Shown: piece by piece, positions 43,986 through 53,427 of the stretch
How positions within the stretch are numbered: the first letter of the stretch is position 1
How the letters are laid out: the number at the start of each line of letters is the position of its first letter
NCBI GenBank assembly: GCA_905339155.1
Contig: CAJPFJ010000040.1
Span: forward strand, 1 to 53,657
Reading direction: 5' to 3'
DNA length: 53,657 nt
From: Methanosarcinales archaeon
GTDB lineage: Archaea > Halobacteriota > Methanosarcinia > Methanosarcinales > Methanoperedenaceae
The notes under the pieces: generated by a model
Database searches by the model: none
Told to the model about the DNA's origin: nothing
The model's input: the letters and a program-made list of their open reading frames with translations, nothing else
Program-made: the position numbers and the translations under genes

Positions 43986-44456
43986 ATGGCTGAAAACAAA
44001 AGACAAAAGGCAGGATCTATGGTAGATGGACAATCTTATTTCATAATCCTTCTAATCCTGTCCATCTGGTTAAATTTCGTATTCCCTATCCGAGTGATCC
44101 TTTATGCCCCATACACGTATTTCGGGATAATAATCATGGGCTTCGGAATAGTCATAGGTCTCTGGAGCCGCTCATTATTTTTAAAGAGTAAAACAACACT
44201 ATCGCCTTATGAATTGCCTACGTCACTCGTGACTTCAGGTCCTTTTCAAATAAGCCGAAATCCTATGTATCTTGGAATGGCAGCCATACTATTAGGTATC
44301 GCTATATTTCTAGGAACACTTGTTACTTTTACATTCCCGGCCCTATTCATAATGATAATTGAAACTTTACTTATTCCAGATGAAGAGCGGAAGCTAGAAA
44401 AAATATTTGGAGAACAGTACAAGGATTATAAAAATAAAGTACGACGGTGGATATAA
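43986..44456 (+). CDS. ICMT/PEMT-like membrane methyltransferase
   Basis: 156 residues with four membrane segments. The family signature is GPFQISRNPMYLGMAAILLG, followed by the SAM/active-site region EERKLEKIFGEQYKDYKNKV and RRWI. These enzymes use S-adenosylmethionine to methylate isoprenylcysteine, phospholipid or other membrane-near substrates; archaeal members have no proven substrate. It stands alone with no obvious operon partner. Confidence 0.75.
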   Translation: MAENKRQKAGSMVDGQSYFIILLILSIWLNFVFPIRVILYAPYTYFGIIIMGFGIVIGLWSRSLFLKSKTTLSPYELPTSLVTSGPFQISRNPMYLGMAAILLGIAIFLGTLVTFTFPALFIMIIETLLIPDEERKLEKIFGEQYKDYKNKVRRWI

Positions 44457-44814
44457 CTAAGGTTCATTAGGGTATCCTAAATACACTTCATTTTCAAACC
44501 AGTCTTTACGCGGTTTTTTTATTTCATAGATTAAAGAAACAGTATGGTTTTTTGAAAAAGCAAGGTACTTGCTGGCTATGATATTTACCATGTAGTTAGC
44601 TAAATCTTAGTGGATGCAATTACAACGATAATAAGAGCCAATATTGTTTTTTCCAGTAACGGCCTTATACTTCCAGTAAAGAAGGGATCCAGTAACATAG
44701 CTATCACCACATAATCATGAAGATACTATCTGCAACTTTTTAAAAAAATATAATTATAAATAATTTTTCCGATGATGGGAATTTTAACGTGACATCTTGT
44801 ATCATCTATCTTTT
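44457..44814. other. Gene-free gap
   Basis: About 360 AT-rich bases without a supported gene, RNA or repeat. It separates the ICMT-like gene from the convergent tri-haem cytochrome gene. Confidence 0.35.
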
Positions 44815-45435
44815 TCACTTGGTTTGTATAGCAAAATTATTACTGGTACCATTATATGTATTATTTGTCGTACTTACCATACTTCTTATTTTCACCTGAT
44901 AATCGTTTCCTATTTCTATTGACCGCGGAATTGCCCAATTATAAGAACCGCTGCCATTAGTTCCTTTGATTATAGTTGATATTATATTTTGATTGAATGA
45001 TCCTCCCTTAAGTAATTCAATCGTCACATTAGGCCCTGGATTTCCTGTATAGTTCCATTTGACTGTCTGAGTAGTTCCTCTTGGCCAAATATCTCCTTTT
45101 GGAGATGCAACAGTTATGCTTACTGGGATATGAAGTGGTTTTCCAGGATTTATATCAGGATTTGCCCAGAATGCTGTTCCATTGTGACAATTTTTACAAT
45201 CTCTTTCGTATATTATTGAACCATTGATGAGAAAAGGGTGACAATCATTACAAATATATTTTCCTATTTGAGCAAAATATGCATGTCTTCCCGCAGTGAA
45301 CGTATTATTATGACAACTTCTACAATCTTCATATGGATCTGATGTTGGCTTAGGTGTTGGTTTAGCCGCTATGCTCGTTGGTATCAATATAAGTATTACA
45401 AATACTGATATCAATATTTTATGTATTTTGTTCAT
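44815..45435 (-). CDS. Secreted tri-haem c-type cytochrome with Kre9/KNH-like domain
   Basis: 206 residues. Signal peptide ILISVFVILILIPTSIAAK is cleaved near residue 24. Three CxxCH haem sites follow within 50 residues: CRSCH at 38-42, CNDCH at 62-66 and CKNCH at 80-84, with His 51 as a possible extra axial ligand. The remaining residues 105-205 form a beta-sandwich domain (PKGDIWPRGTTQTVKWNYTG, then SGSYNWAIPRSIEIGNDYQV) similar to the Ser-Thr-rich Kre9/KNH domain seen in extracellular proteins. It is probably an exported electron carrier or part of an extracellular conduit. AAGGAGG precedes the ATG. Confidence 0.8.
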   Translation of the reverse strand: MNKIHKILISVFVILILIPTSIAAKPTPKPTSDPYEDCRSCHNNTFTAGRHAYFAQIGKYICNDCHPFLINGSIIYERDCKNCHNGTAFWANPDINPGKPLHIPVSITVASPKGDIWPRGTTQTVKWNYTGNPGPNVTIELLKGGSFNQNIISTIIKGTNGSGSYNWAIPRSIEIGNDYQVKIRSMVSTTNNTYNGTSNNFAIQTK

Positions 45436-45744
45436 ATTTTTATATGCCTCCTTTTTTATTATCTCTTTATTTATTCTATCCTTTATATGACTGCGACAGA
45501 AACGTTGTTGCTGACAATGTTCGTGATATAGGTATCGGGTGCCGCACCTGCGCTACTCATTAGCAATAAGATATATCCAATAGCAATTTTTTGGGTTCAC
45601 TAATACTGCTCAAATTTTTCTTTTTAATCTTTTTTTGTTAGAACCAGGTTATATATAAAGCTTTTCATAAACTATAATAATTTTAATTATAATGCTCATG
45701 TAATTTTTAGAGAAAAGTTCATTAAGGGTATCACCAGTATTTCT
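45436..45744. other. Gap between cytochrome gene and group II intron remnant
   Basis: No supported gene. It would hold the promoter of the cytochrome gene, and lies where the missing intron ORF and 3' domains would be expected; none of them is present. Confidence 0.35.
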
Positions 45745-46262
45745 ATTTGATGTGACCCTAATGTCACTCGTACTTCTGTCAGTCCCTTCCCTCTACAGTA
45801 GTTACCCTGCTTCAACAGTACTACGAACTGATCCGACTCCCGGAATGCTATTTGCAATATCTTACCGTTTATAGGCTTGATATCGCATACTCCTTTGGGA
45901 GGGCATCCTGGGTCTCCCGAGTTCCCATATTCTCCATTTGATACCATGCTGCGGTCTTAGACCCCGTTGACTCACATCACCTTGCCGTTCGCAGCTCTCT
46001 GCTATATTCCAAGACCGGAGATGCTTAATTTCGGTGGTGTGATTGCTGCCTTCCGTTACACAGATAACGTCGGCTTCCAAGATCATCAGAATTTCGGGGC
46101 TTATAACCTTCACTTCCATTGCGGCCTGGTATCCCCCCCCAGCTTCACATCGGTCTGTTACCAGACCGCATGTGGGGTTCAGTTCTGAGGTGGCGGCTAA
46201 CAACCTTTCCTCATGCTGGATTTTCACCAGCTGGCGACTACGAGCTTTGCTCTGCGCGCCTG
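45745..46262 (-). ncRNA. Group II intron 5' fragment (truncated, no ORF)
   Basis: Minus-strand sequence from about 46262 down looks like the 5' domains of a bacterial/archaeal group II intron. A GCGCGCAGAGCAAAGCTC-type start is followed by AGTCGCC, the paired AGCTGG...CCAGC, and AGGAAAGG/TTAGCCGCC. Then comes a GGGAACTCGGGAGACCCAGG / CCTCCC / AAGGAGTA run. It ends with the very common pre-ORF stretch GTAGTACTGTTGAAGCAGGG and GAGGGAAGGGACTGACAGAA. The reverse-transcriptase gene and the domain V/VI hairpins should follow but do not. It is therefore a truncated remnant, unable to splice. The open frames across it (for example 45862-46227) are not genes. Confidence 0.68.
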
Positions 46263-46400
46263 TGTCCTCTGTGGTTTCTCTTAGAAGAAGATTTAATAAG
46301 TTTCCCTAACTGGCGATGTCAAGTCTTTAAGAGAAAAAAAGCTAATTAAACGCTAAATTGCCCGATAGGGGCTTTCCTGGAACCGACATTAAATATCCGG

Positions 46401-47213
46401 CTAATTCACAGCCGTAAATTCCTTACCCTTGCAATATCTCTGAATTTCATCATCCGTCGGTATGGTGATAAGACGCACATTGCATTGAATTAATTTTGTC
46501 CGGTTCATTATATTTACCTCAGTATCAATTTTTATTCCTGCTTTAGTTGTCAATTGCAATGGAAAATATTTGATTAATCCATATTCCTTCAACAGCTTAA
46601 GAATATTTTGAAACTTTGCGTCTTTTGTCAGACCAACTTGAAAGAGACTTCGGCCCAATAATTCTTCGCTTGAAAAACCTAATAACTCGACGATTGCCTT
46701 GTTGACATTAACTATCTTTCCGGTCATATGATCGATAAGTAATAGTCCATCTTGTGCGGTTTCAAAGAGGCGCCTGAAACGTGCCTCATACTCTTTGTCC
46801 TCCATTTCCTTTTGCCTGGCCACAGTGATATCTTCCATGGCAAGAAGGATTTCCTTACTACCTCCATTTATTCCTTTTATCAGATTTGTCATTCGGGCAT
46901 TAATCTTCATAACTTTGTGACCGATGATCTGGAAATCATGCTCCACTTCGAAGTCATTGAATACGGTTTCTTTTTTAAGCAATTCATCAAGCAATTTTCG
47001 TAATTCAGGAATGTCCCACTGGCCGTTTCCAATAGCGAAGATTTTTTCTCCTATAGTTTTTTCGGATTTTACCTGGAAAAACTCAAAAAAGCTGCGGTTT
47101 GCCCACAATATTTTCAGATTATCATCGAGCACCAATAGAGGATCACGAAGTGTATCTATAATAATCATATTTATAATATTTCTTGCATTGTCTTTGTTTT
47201 TTTGATTTATCAT
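46401..47213 (-). CDS. PAS-PAS protein without kinase domain (copy 1)
   Basis: About 270 residues from the ATG at 47213; a longer in-frame start at 47282 would lie inside copy 2. PAS-A (MIIIDTLRDPLLVLDDNLKI, with GNGQWDIPELRKLLDELL) occupies residues 15-135, and PAS-B (RFRRLFETAQDGLLLIDHMT, ending RTKLIQCNVRLIT) residues 145-255. After PAS-B the protein stops; the HisKA_2 and ATPase domains that follow the same PAS pair in the kinase at 33271 are absent. The start is preceded by GGTGTGAAATA. It is a soluble sensor without output, perhaps a decoy or adaptor for the operon kinase. It is the last gene of the 51.7-46.4 kb operon. Confidence 0.8.
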   Translation of the reverse strand: MINQKNKDNARNIINMIIIDTLRDPLLVLDDNLKILWANRSFFEFFQVKSEKTIGEKIFAIGNGQWDIPELRKLLDELLKKETVFNDFEVEHDFQIIGHKVMKINARMTNLIKGINGGSKEILLAMEDITVARQKEMEDKEYEARFRRLFETAQDGLLLIDHMTGKIVNVNKAIVELLGFSSEELLGRSLFQVGLTKDAKFQNILKLLKEYGLIKYFPLQLTTKAGIKIDTEVNIMNRTKLIQCNVRLITIPTDDEIQRYCKGKEFTAVN

Positions 47214-48054
47214 TATTTCACACCAAAGTTTGTTGGGACGGTTGTAGTATTGATGGATTTTCATCGGTGATAAGACGCACATTGCATTGAATTAATTTTG
47301 TCCGGTTCATTATATTTACCTCAGTATTAATTCTTATTCCTGCTTTAGTTATCAATTGCAATGGAGAATATTTGATTAATCCATAGTCCTTCAACAGATT
47401 AAGAATATTTTGAAACTTTGCGTCTTTTGTCAGACCAACTTGAAAGAGACTTCGGCCCAATAATTCTTCGCTTGAAAAACCTAATAACTCGACGATTGCC
47501 TTGTTGACATTAACTATCTTTCCGGTCAAGTGATCGATGAGTAATAGTCCATCTTGCGCGGTTTCAAAGAGGCGCCTGAAACGCGCCTCATACTCTTTGT
47601 CCTCCATTTCCTTTTGCCTGGCATCAGTGATATCTTCTATGGCAAGAAGGATTTCCTTACTTTCTCCTTTTATTCCTTTTATCAGATTGGTCATTCGGGC
47701 ATTAATCTTCATAACTTTGTGCCCGATGATCGGGAAATCATGCTCCACTTCGAAGTTATTGATTACGGTTTCTTTTTGAACAATTTCATCAAGCAATTTT
47801 CGCAATTCAGGAATGTCCCACTGGCCGTTTCCAATAGCGAAGATTTCTTTTCCAATAGTATTTTCGGGTTTTACCTGGAAAAACTCAAAAAAGCTGCGGT
47901 TTGCCCACAATATTTTCAGATAATCATCAATCACCAAAAGAGGATCACGAAGTGTATCTATAATAATCATATTTATAATATTACTTGTATTGTCAGCCCT
48001 GGACTTTATAGGTTCAGGGTTTGCATTGTCATTGCCTTTTTGATTTATCATTAT
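46464..48054 (-). repeat. Tandem duplication of the PAS-PAS gene
   Basis: Segments from 46464 and from 47266 align base for base with an offset of 802 nt for most of their length; beyond a 36-nt insertion near the 5' end of copy 2 the offset becomes 838. Most positions are the same by eye. The insertion encodes exactly 12 residues, so both copies remain in frame. Confidence 0.85.
47218..48051 (-). CDS. PAS-PAS protein without kinase domain (copy 2)
   Basis: 277 residues, nearly identical to copy 1 except for 12 additional residues near the N terminus (NPEPIKSRADNTS region) and a different C-terminal end (DENPSILQPSQQTLV). It carries the same PAS-A (GNGQWDIPELRKLL) and PAS-B (FETAQDGLLLIDHLTGKIVN). 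The ATG overlaps the stop of the REC-PAS-PAS gene in TAATG (48051 shared), so its translation is coupled. As in copy 1, there is no transmitter domain. The high similarity implies a recent tandem duplication. Confidence 0.84.
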   Translation of the reverse strand: MINQKGNDNANPEPIKSRADNTSNIINMIIIDTLRDPLLVIDDYLKILWANRSFFEFFQVKPENTIGKEIFAIGNGQWDIPELRKLLDEIVQKETVINNFEVEHDFPIIGHKVMKINARMTNLIKGIKGESKEILLAIEDITDARQKEMEDKEYEARFRRLFETAQDGLLLIDHLTGKIVNVNKAIVELLGFSSEELLGRSLFQVGLTKDAKFQNILNLLKDYGLIKYSPLQLITKAGIRINTEVNIMNRTKLIQCNVRLITDENPSILQPSQQTLV

Positions 48055-49190
48055 TTTTCCCTCCGGGTTATGTCCCTTAAAGTTCCCATAATTACCTCCC
48101 TGCCTCCATAAGTAATAAGCCCGGCAGTTATAGTGGCAGTTGCGCTTGTCTTTTTATTCTTTCCCAGGATGTGGAACTCAGACGTCATGGGTATGTGTTT
48201 TCCAGCCTGGCATCGACCAAAGCTATTTATAACCAATTCTATATCTTCAGGCGGGACAAATTCCCGGATCTCCTTTCCGATAACTTCTTTAGTCGTGTAT
48301 CCTCCAATTCTGGCAAATGCCTCGTTACAAAAATGAATCATGCCATCCTGGATAATAAAGATACCATCCTGAAGATTTTCGAACAATGTTCTGTATTTTT
48401 CCTCGGATTCCCGCGACGCCTTTTCAGCCTGCCTGCGCTCAAATATGTCATGAAAAACCAGAACAGAACCAATGATATTTCCTTGATTATCTTTAATGGG
48501 ATTGGATTTGTCTTCAACAGGTACTTTTGTGCCATACTTATCTATCAGTACAACCTGGTCTACCTGATCGATATCAATGCCTTTTACTGTCAGTTTCTTT
48601 ATAGGATTTTCAATCCGCTCATTCGTTTCTTCATTAACAATAGAATAGACCTCATTCAACGGTTTCCCAAGGGCGTCTTTCAGATTCCATCCTGTTAAGA
48701 ATTGAGCGATAGGATTCATGAATACCACATTACCTTTTGGATCTGTTGCGATCACAGCATCCCCCAGGCTATTTAATGTCGTGGAAAACCATTCTTTGCT
48801 CTCCCTCAACTCCTTTTCAATCCTGTGCTTGTGGAGAGCGATCTCAATATTAATACGAAGATCAATTTCTCTGAATGGTTTCATGATATATCCAAAAGGC
48901 TCTGTTATTTTTGCGCGATCCAGAATTGTATTATCGCAATAAGCAGTGAGATATACGACAGGAATATTAAAAACGGAGCGAATTTGTCTTGAAGTTTCTA
49001 TTCCATCCATTTCACCTTTTAATAAAATATCCATCAGCAGTAGATCAGGTTTGATCTCTTTTACCTTTTTGATAGCCATTTTCCCTGAACTAACCACTGA
49101 GGCCTTATATCCCATACTTTGTAAACTTTCCCGTATATCTTCTGCAACAATCCTTTCATCTTCAACAATCAAAATCTGAGTTTCTCTCAT
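48051..49190 (-). CDS. Response regulator: REC plus two PAS domains
   Basis: 379 residues. REC is at residues 1-125 (VEDERIV, phospho-acceptor D54 in LLLMDILL, YLTAYCD, KPF). PAS-1 (VIATDPKGNVVFMNPIAQFL, about 140-255) and PAS-2 (TLFENLQDGIFIIQDGMIHF, 265-375) follow. There is no DNA-binding or enzyme output. The start overlaps the kinase stop (TAATG at 49190). It resembles the REC-PAS protein at 32471 with one more PAS domain. It is the second gene of the operon. Confidence 0.88.
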   Translation of the reverse strand: MRETQILIVEDERIVAEDIRESLQSMGYKASVVSSGKMAIKKVKEIKPDLLLMDILLKGEMDGIETSRQIRSVFNIPVVYLTAYCDNTILDRAKITEPFGYIMKPFREIDLRINIEIALHKHRIEKELRESKEWFSTTLNSLGDAVIATDPKGNVVFMNPIAQFLTGWNLKDALGKPLNEVYSIVNEETNERIENPIKKLTVKGIDIDQVDQVVLIDKYGTKVPVEDKSNPIKDNQGNIIGSVLVFHDIFERRQAEKASRESEEKYRTLFENLQDGIFIIQDGMIHFCNEAFARIGGYTTKEVIGKEIREFVPPEDIELVINSFGRCQAGKHIPMTSEFHILGKNKKTSATATITAGLITYGGREVIMGTLRDITRREK

Positions 49191-51730
49191 TAGTTTGCCC
49201 CCTTAAATTTAATTTGAAATTCAGTTCCTTTGCCCCGAACCAAATTGATCTCACCTTCGAGCTGGTCATCTACCAGCATCGTGATCAAGCGTAAGCCCAG
49301 GGATTGGGTTTTTCTGATATCCAGGTCTTCAGGAATACCCACGCCATTATCACTGACAACAAGTTCAAAATTATTTTCATCCGTTTGCCTGAAGGCTATT
49401 TCAATTTCACCTTTTCGGTTGTCCGGAAATGCATATTTTATGGAATTAGTAACAAGTTCGTTGATAATTAACCCACACAGGATCGCGAAGTCCATTCCCA
49501 GGGTAACAGTATCTACATTTATTTTTGAATTGATTACGGATTTATTGATGTTATAAACATGGAACAAATTGTTTACCAGGTCTCTGGTATATTCCTTAAT
49601 ATTGATTTTGGATAAGTCTTCAGAATGATAAAGTCTTTCATGAATAATTGCCATCGATTCTATCATATTCCGGCTCTCTTTAAATAAATCAAGATATTTA
49701 TCATCTTCAATATATTTAGATTGAAGCTTCAGCAGGCTGGAAATGATCTGCATATTGTTCTTTACTCTGTGGTGGATCTCTCTCAAAAGTATCTCTTTTT
49801 CTTTAAGTGATGCCTTGATCCTGTCATCTGCCTGCCTGCGTTTGGTGATATCCTGGAAAACTCTATAAATCGCTGATTTGCTTTCATAGTTAAAGGGAAT
49901 CGACATTATTTCGATATCTACATAAGTGCCATCAAACCTGGCAAATTTTGCATCAATTAGCTCCTCTATTTCCCCATTTCTTTCTTTACAGTTTTGTTCA
50001 TCGAAAATCTCGAGATAATCCGGGTGTATAAACTGGGATATCGTTTTCCCAACAAGTTCCTCAGGTTTTGTCCCACCTAAAATTTTCATTGCCGCCGGAT
50101 TTAAAAAATCAATTTTATCATGGGACTGGATAATGATTCCAAAAGGTGAGAAATCTACGAGACGGCGATAGCGTTCTTCGTTTCCATTTCGCCCCTTAAG
50201 TTTATGTTCTGTGATGTTACGGATGTTGCATTGAATAAGTTTCTTATTGTTAATCTGAAAGGAATTGCTGATAAACTCCACGTTAATGTACTTTCCACCT
50301 TTAATTCTAAGCTGCAAATCTTCGTAATGGATATTTTCTTTGCCCGCAATTCCAATAAAAAAATCTTTATTATCGCCATTGTCTTTAAAAAGACCAATAT
50401 CCCAGATTTTCTTTCCTAAAAGCTCTTTGAGAGAATATCCCAGAATATTAATCAAAGATGGGTTAATATCGGTTATCTGGCCTGTTTCCTCATCCAGAAT
50501 TAATATTCCATCTTTAGCTACTTCAAAAAGCTGTCGATATCGACTTTCAGAAGCGATCAGCGATTCCTGAATTATCTTGTGCCTGGTAATTTCGCTTATA
50601 TTGCACTGGATCACTTTTGTCCGGTTAGCCAGGAACATCTCGCAGGAAAACTCCACATCAATGGGCTTTTTATTTTTGGTTTCAAGCGATAAATGATCGT
50701 AGTACACACGTTCTTTATTCTCCAGTTTAGAAAAAGCTTCATTCGAATTGAAATCCTTGAAACTGCTGATTTCCCCTAGCTTCTTCCCAAGAAGCTCTTC
50801 GCTTGAAAACCCCAGCATATTTATCAAGAAAGGATTAGCGTCGGTTATCTGTTCCGAACTTGCATCCAGAATTAATATTCCTTCTTTTGCTGTTTCAAAG
50901 AGCCTTCGGTAATAGATCTTAGACTCCAGGAGTTCTTTCTTGGTATTCTTGCCCTCAGTGATATTTCTAATAATACCAGAGAGACTAACTTTATCATCTG
51001 AATTCAATCTGGAAATGTTCAGTCCCACAATTTTTATCTTCCCATTAAGGATCTCGTATTCAAACCACGGGGTGGATTTACCTGAATAAATTACTATTCT
51101 TAAGAAATTTCTATCTTTTTCGGATTTGACCTCTATCAAGCCATCACACAATTGTTTTAAGGTCGCGATCGATTTTTCATCATGCACCCCGCTTTCTATA
51201 ACATATATTCCAAGTCCCCCAGCAGCTCTGATACGGCCAGTATAAACATTCAGGAACCTGAAAACTGTTTGAAGGTTTGAATACATCATTATTGTCGAAA
51301 GTGAATTTATATGAAGCTGGATATTAAAGATATTTTTCTTTATATAGAAATCTTCAAAAAATTGGCTGATCTTAACTCCAATTCCGGTCAGATCAACCGG
51401 GCTGTTTACTATTTTTATATTTTTGGTTTCAACTATATTGTTGTCAAACATTTGTGAAACACAATCCACAATGCCCACATTTGATAATGGTAAATCAGGC
51501 GTCATATTCTTCAAATAATCTAAAATTTGAATCCCGGGTTCACGAGTGGTTACCATCATTACTGCATTATCTTTTTCTGTCGCTCCATAGGATATTATTT
51601 GATTCAATATTGCTTCTTTTCCTGTCAGAGACGGACCTATTAACAATAAATTCGAGCCTTTTTTCATCTCTCCGATCGCATCATCAAGTTCCTTTAAACC
51701 CAAAAAATAATTGTTCAAACATTTCACCAT
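49190..51730 (-). CDS. Hybrid sensor kinase: KaiC-like domain, 3 PAS, HisKA_2
   Basis: 846 residues. Residues 1-240 are a RecA/KaiC-like domain (FLGLKELDDAIGEMKKGSNL, P-loop GPSLTGKE at 32-39). The Ser/Thr after the P-loop Lys is Glu and the region lacks a clear Walker B acid, so ATP hydrolysis is doubtful. PAS domains follow at about 270-385, 395-510 and 520-640 (YYRRLFETAKEGILILDASS; YRQLFEVAKDGILILDEETG; YRRLVDFSPFGIIIQSHDKI). HisKA_2 (REIHHRVKNNMQIISSLLKL) at about 655-730 and HATPase (INELVTNSIKYAFP; VVSDNGVGIPED) complete it. No membrane segment. First gene of the kinase/REC-PAS-PAS/PAS-PAS operon. Confidence 0.88.
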   Translation of the reverse strand: MVKCLNNYFLGLKELDDAIGEMKKGSNLLLIGPSLTGKEAILNQIISYGATEKDNAVMMVTTREPGIQILDYLKNMTPDLPLSNVGIVDCVSQMFDNNIVETKNIKIVNSPVDLTGIGVKISQFFEDFYIKKNIFNIQLHINSLSTIMMYSNLQTVFRFLNVYTGRIRAAGGLGIYVIESGVHDEKSIATLKQLCDGLIEVKSEKDRNFLRIVIYSGKSTPWFEYEILNGKIKIVGLNISRLNSDDKVSLSGIIRNITEGKNTKKELLESKIYYRRLFETAKEGILILDASSEQITDANPFLINMLGFSSEELLGKKLGEISSFKDFNSNEAFSKLENKERVYYDHLSLETKNKKPIDVEFSCEMFLANRTKVIQCNISEITRHKIIQESLIASESRYRQLFEVAKDGILILDEETGQITDINPSLINILGYSLKELLGKKIWDIGLFKDNGDNKDFFIGIAGKENIHYEDLQLRIKGGKYINVEFISNSFQINNKKLIQCNIRNITEHKLKGRNGNEERYRRLVDFSPFGIIIQSHDKIDFLNPAAMKILGGTKPEELVGKTISQFIHPDYLEIFDEQNCKERNGEIEELIDAKFARFDGTYVDIEIMSIPFNYESKSAIYRVFQDITKRRQADDRIKASLKEKEILLREIHHRVKNNMQIISSLLKLQSKYIEDDKYLDLFKESRNMIESMAIIHERLYHSEDLSKINIKEYTRDLVNNLFHVYNINKSVINSKINVDTVTLGMDFAILCGLIINELVTNSIKYAFPDNRKGEIEIAFRQTDENNFELVVSDNGVGIPEDLDIRKTQSLGLRLITMLVDDQLEGEINLVRGKGTEFQIKFKGAN

Positions 51731-51890
51731 TTCAAATTATTCTATTTCCTGAAGTTCACTCGAATGAATGAATATACTGTATAATCATAATTATTATTTA
51801 AAACCTTCCAATCAATCAGTTATTATTAAATGATGTAAAATATATTTAAAAATATAATCATGAAACGAAAAATGAAAGTGTGGTTTCTTA

Positions 51891-53135
51891 TCAAATAACG
51901 TCCCTCGGGTCTGAAATTTCCCCTTTCAGCGCGCTTGCTGCCGCAGTCTCAGGCGAAGAGAGGTATATCAACCCCCCCGCCCCCATCCTGCCCTTGAAAT
52001 TGCGGTTGGATGTGGAGAGGCATGTTTCGCCCTCGCATATTACACCCATATGGGCGCCAAGGCACGGTCCGCATCCGGGTGGCGCAATAATGGCGCCAGC
52101 TTTAAGAAGAGTGGCAATGATACCCGATTCAATTGCTTTTATAAGGATAGAACGCGATGCAGGAAGCACAATTGTCCTGACCTTCACATACTTCCCCTTA
52201 AGGATCCTTGCCACAACCTCTAAGTCCTCAAATCTCCCGTTCGTGCATGAACCTATGAAAACCTGGTCAAGCGGCGTGCCCGTGAGCGTTCCAACTCCTG
52301 ATACATTATCCACCTCGTGCGGTTTTGCAATTTGTGGTTCAATGTCTCCTGCATCAAAATTATATTCCTGGCAATATTTTGCATCCTTATCCGCATAGAC
52401 AGGCTCGAATTTATCCCGCGCTCGCCCCAAAAGGTATTTGAAAGTTTTATCATCAGCCGCAACGATGCCTGTTTTTGCTCCCATCTCGATAGACATGTTG
52501 CACAGAGTCATACGTTCTGCCATTGATAGTTCACTAATGGCGCTTCCGTAATATTCAATTGCCTTATAATTAGCCCCGTCTGCGCCAACATTCTTGATTA
52601 TGAAAAGTGTCATGTCCTTTGCTGACACGCCTTTTGCGAGTTTTCCTTCCACTGTGATCCTGATAGTTTTCGGAACACGCAGCCACAACTTACCGCTTGC
52701 GAATATCTCGGCCATATCAGTTGCCCCGACACCTGTGGCAAAGGTCCCGAAGGCGCCGTAAGTGCATGAATGCGAATCCGCCCCGATTATAAGTTTTCCA
52801 GGCATGGCAAAACCCTGCTCAGGCAAGACCTGGTGACAGATGCCTTCGCCTATATCGAAGAAATTTGTGATCCCCTGCTCTTTTATCCACTGTCTGGTGC
52901 TTTTATGAAGTTTTGCCGCAGTTTCATTATTGGCTGGCGCTATGTGATCAAAAGGTATGATTATCCTGTCCGGGTTCCATACTTTCTTTACACCCATTTC
53001 CTTCCAGGCCTTCACGGCCAGGATGCTTGTCCCATCATGCGCCATCGCATAATCTATGCGGGCTATAACAAAATCATCGGCCTGCGCAGGTTTACCGGAA
53101 GCACGGGAAAGTATTTTTTCACTTATAGTAGACAT
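51891..53135 (-). CDS. 3-isopropylmalate dehydratase/homoaconitase large subunit family
   Basis: 414 residues, the normal size of archaeal LeuC/HacA-type large subunits. The 4Fe-4S ligands appear as GSCTNGR and PPGCGPCLG. Aconitase-family marks [30 protein letters not shown] and [10 protein letters not shown] are all present. It works with a small subunit to isomerise isopropylmalate (leucine) or homocitrate-type substrates (coenzyme B or lysine in archaea); specificity is set mainly by a loop in the small subunit, which is not in the window, so no gene symbol is given. The upstream AT-rich region could hold its promoter. Confidence 0.88.
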   Translation of the reverse strand: MSTISEKILSRASGKPAQADDFVIARIDYAMAHDGTSILAVKAWKEMGVKKVWNPDRIIIPFDHIAPANNETAAKLHKSTRQWIKEQGITNFFDIGEGICHQVLPEQGFAMPGKLIIGADSHSCTYGAFGTFATGVGATDMAEIFASGKLWLRVPKTIRITVEGKLAKGVSAKDMTLFIIKNVGADGANYKAIEYYGSAISELSMAERMTLCNMSIEMGAKTGIVAADDKTFKYLLGRARDKFEPVYADKDAKYCQEYNFDAGDIEPQIAKPHEVDNVSGVGTLTGTPLDQVFIGSCTNGRFEDLEVVARILKGKYVKVRTIVLPASRSILIKAIESGIIATLLKAGAIIAPPGCGPCLGAHMGVICEGETCLSTSNRNFKGRMGAGGLIYLSSPETAAASALKGEISDPRDVI

Positions 53136-53427
53136 TTTCGGATTAAAAGGTTTTCAAGAAATAAATAAGTAATTGCCAGGTCTTAAGGGTCTACCCATAG
53201 CGTCATGATTCGCCTGGATTATATAAATAAGCATCAATAAATAGATATGACACTCGCTTCTATACCCAAAATGGATTAAAGAGCAGGTATTATTTTATAG
53301 GATGAATCTGGATAGTCACAAATTTTTTATTATATTTTATTTGAAAAAAACCACAGAGAACGTACTATTAACTCTTTTGGTCAACATAATTCGGAATGAA
53401 TTATTTTCTCATTTCTTGTAACTTACA

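Noticed and set aside
45862..46227. Open frame of 121 codons across the intron remnant
   Set aside because: It lies within conserved group II intron RNA sequence, and the peptide has no protein-like pattern.
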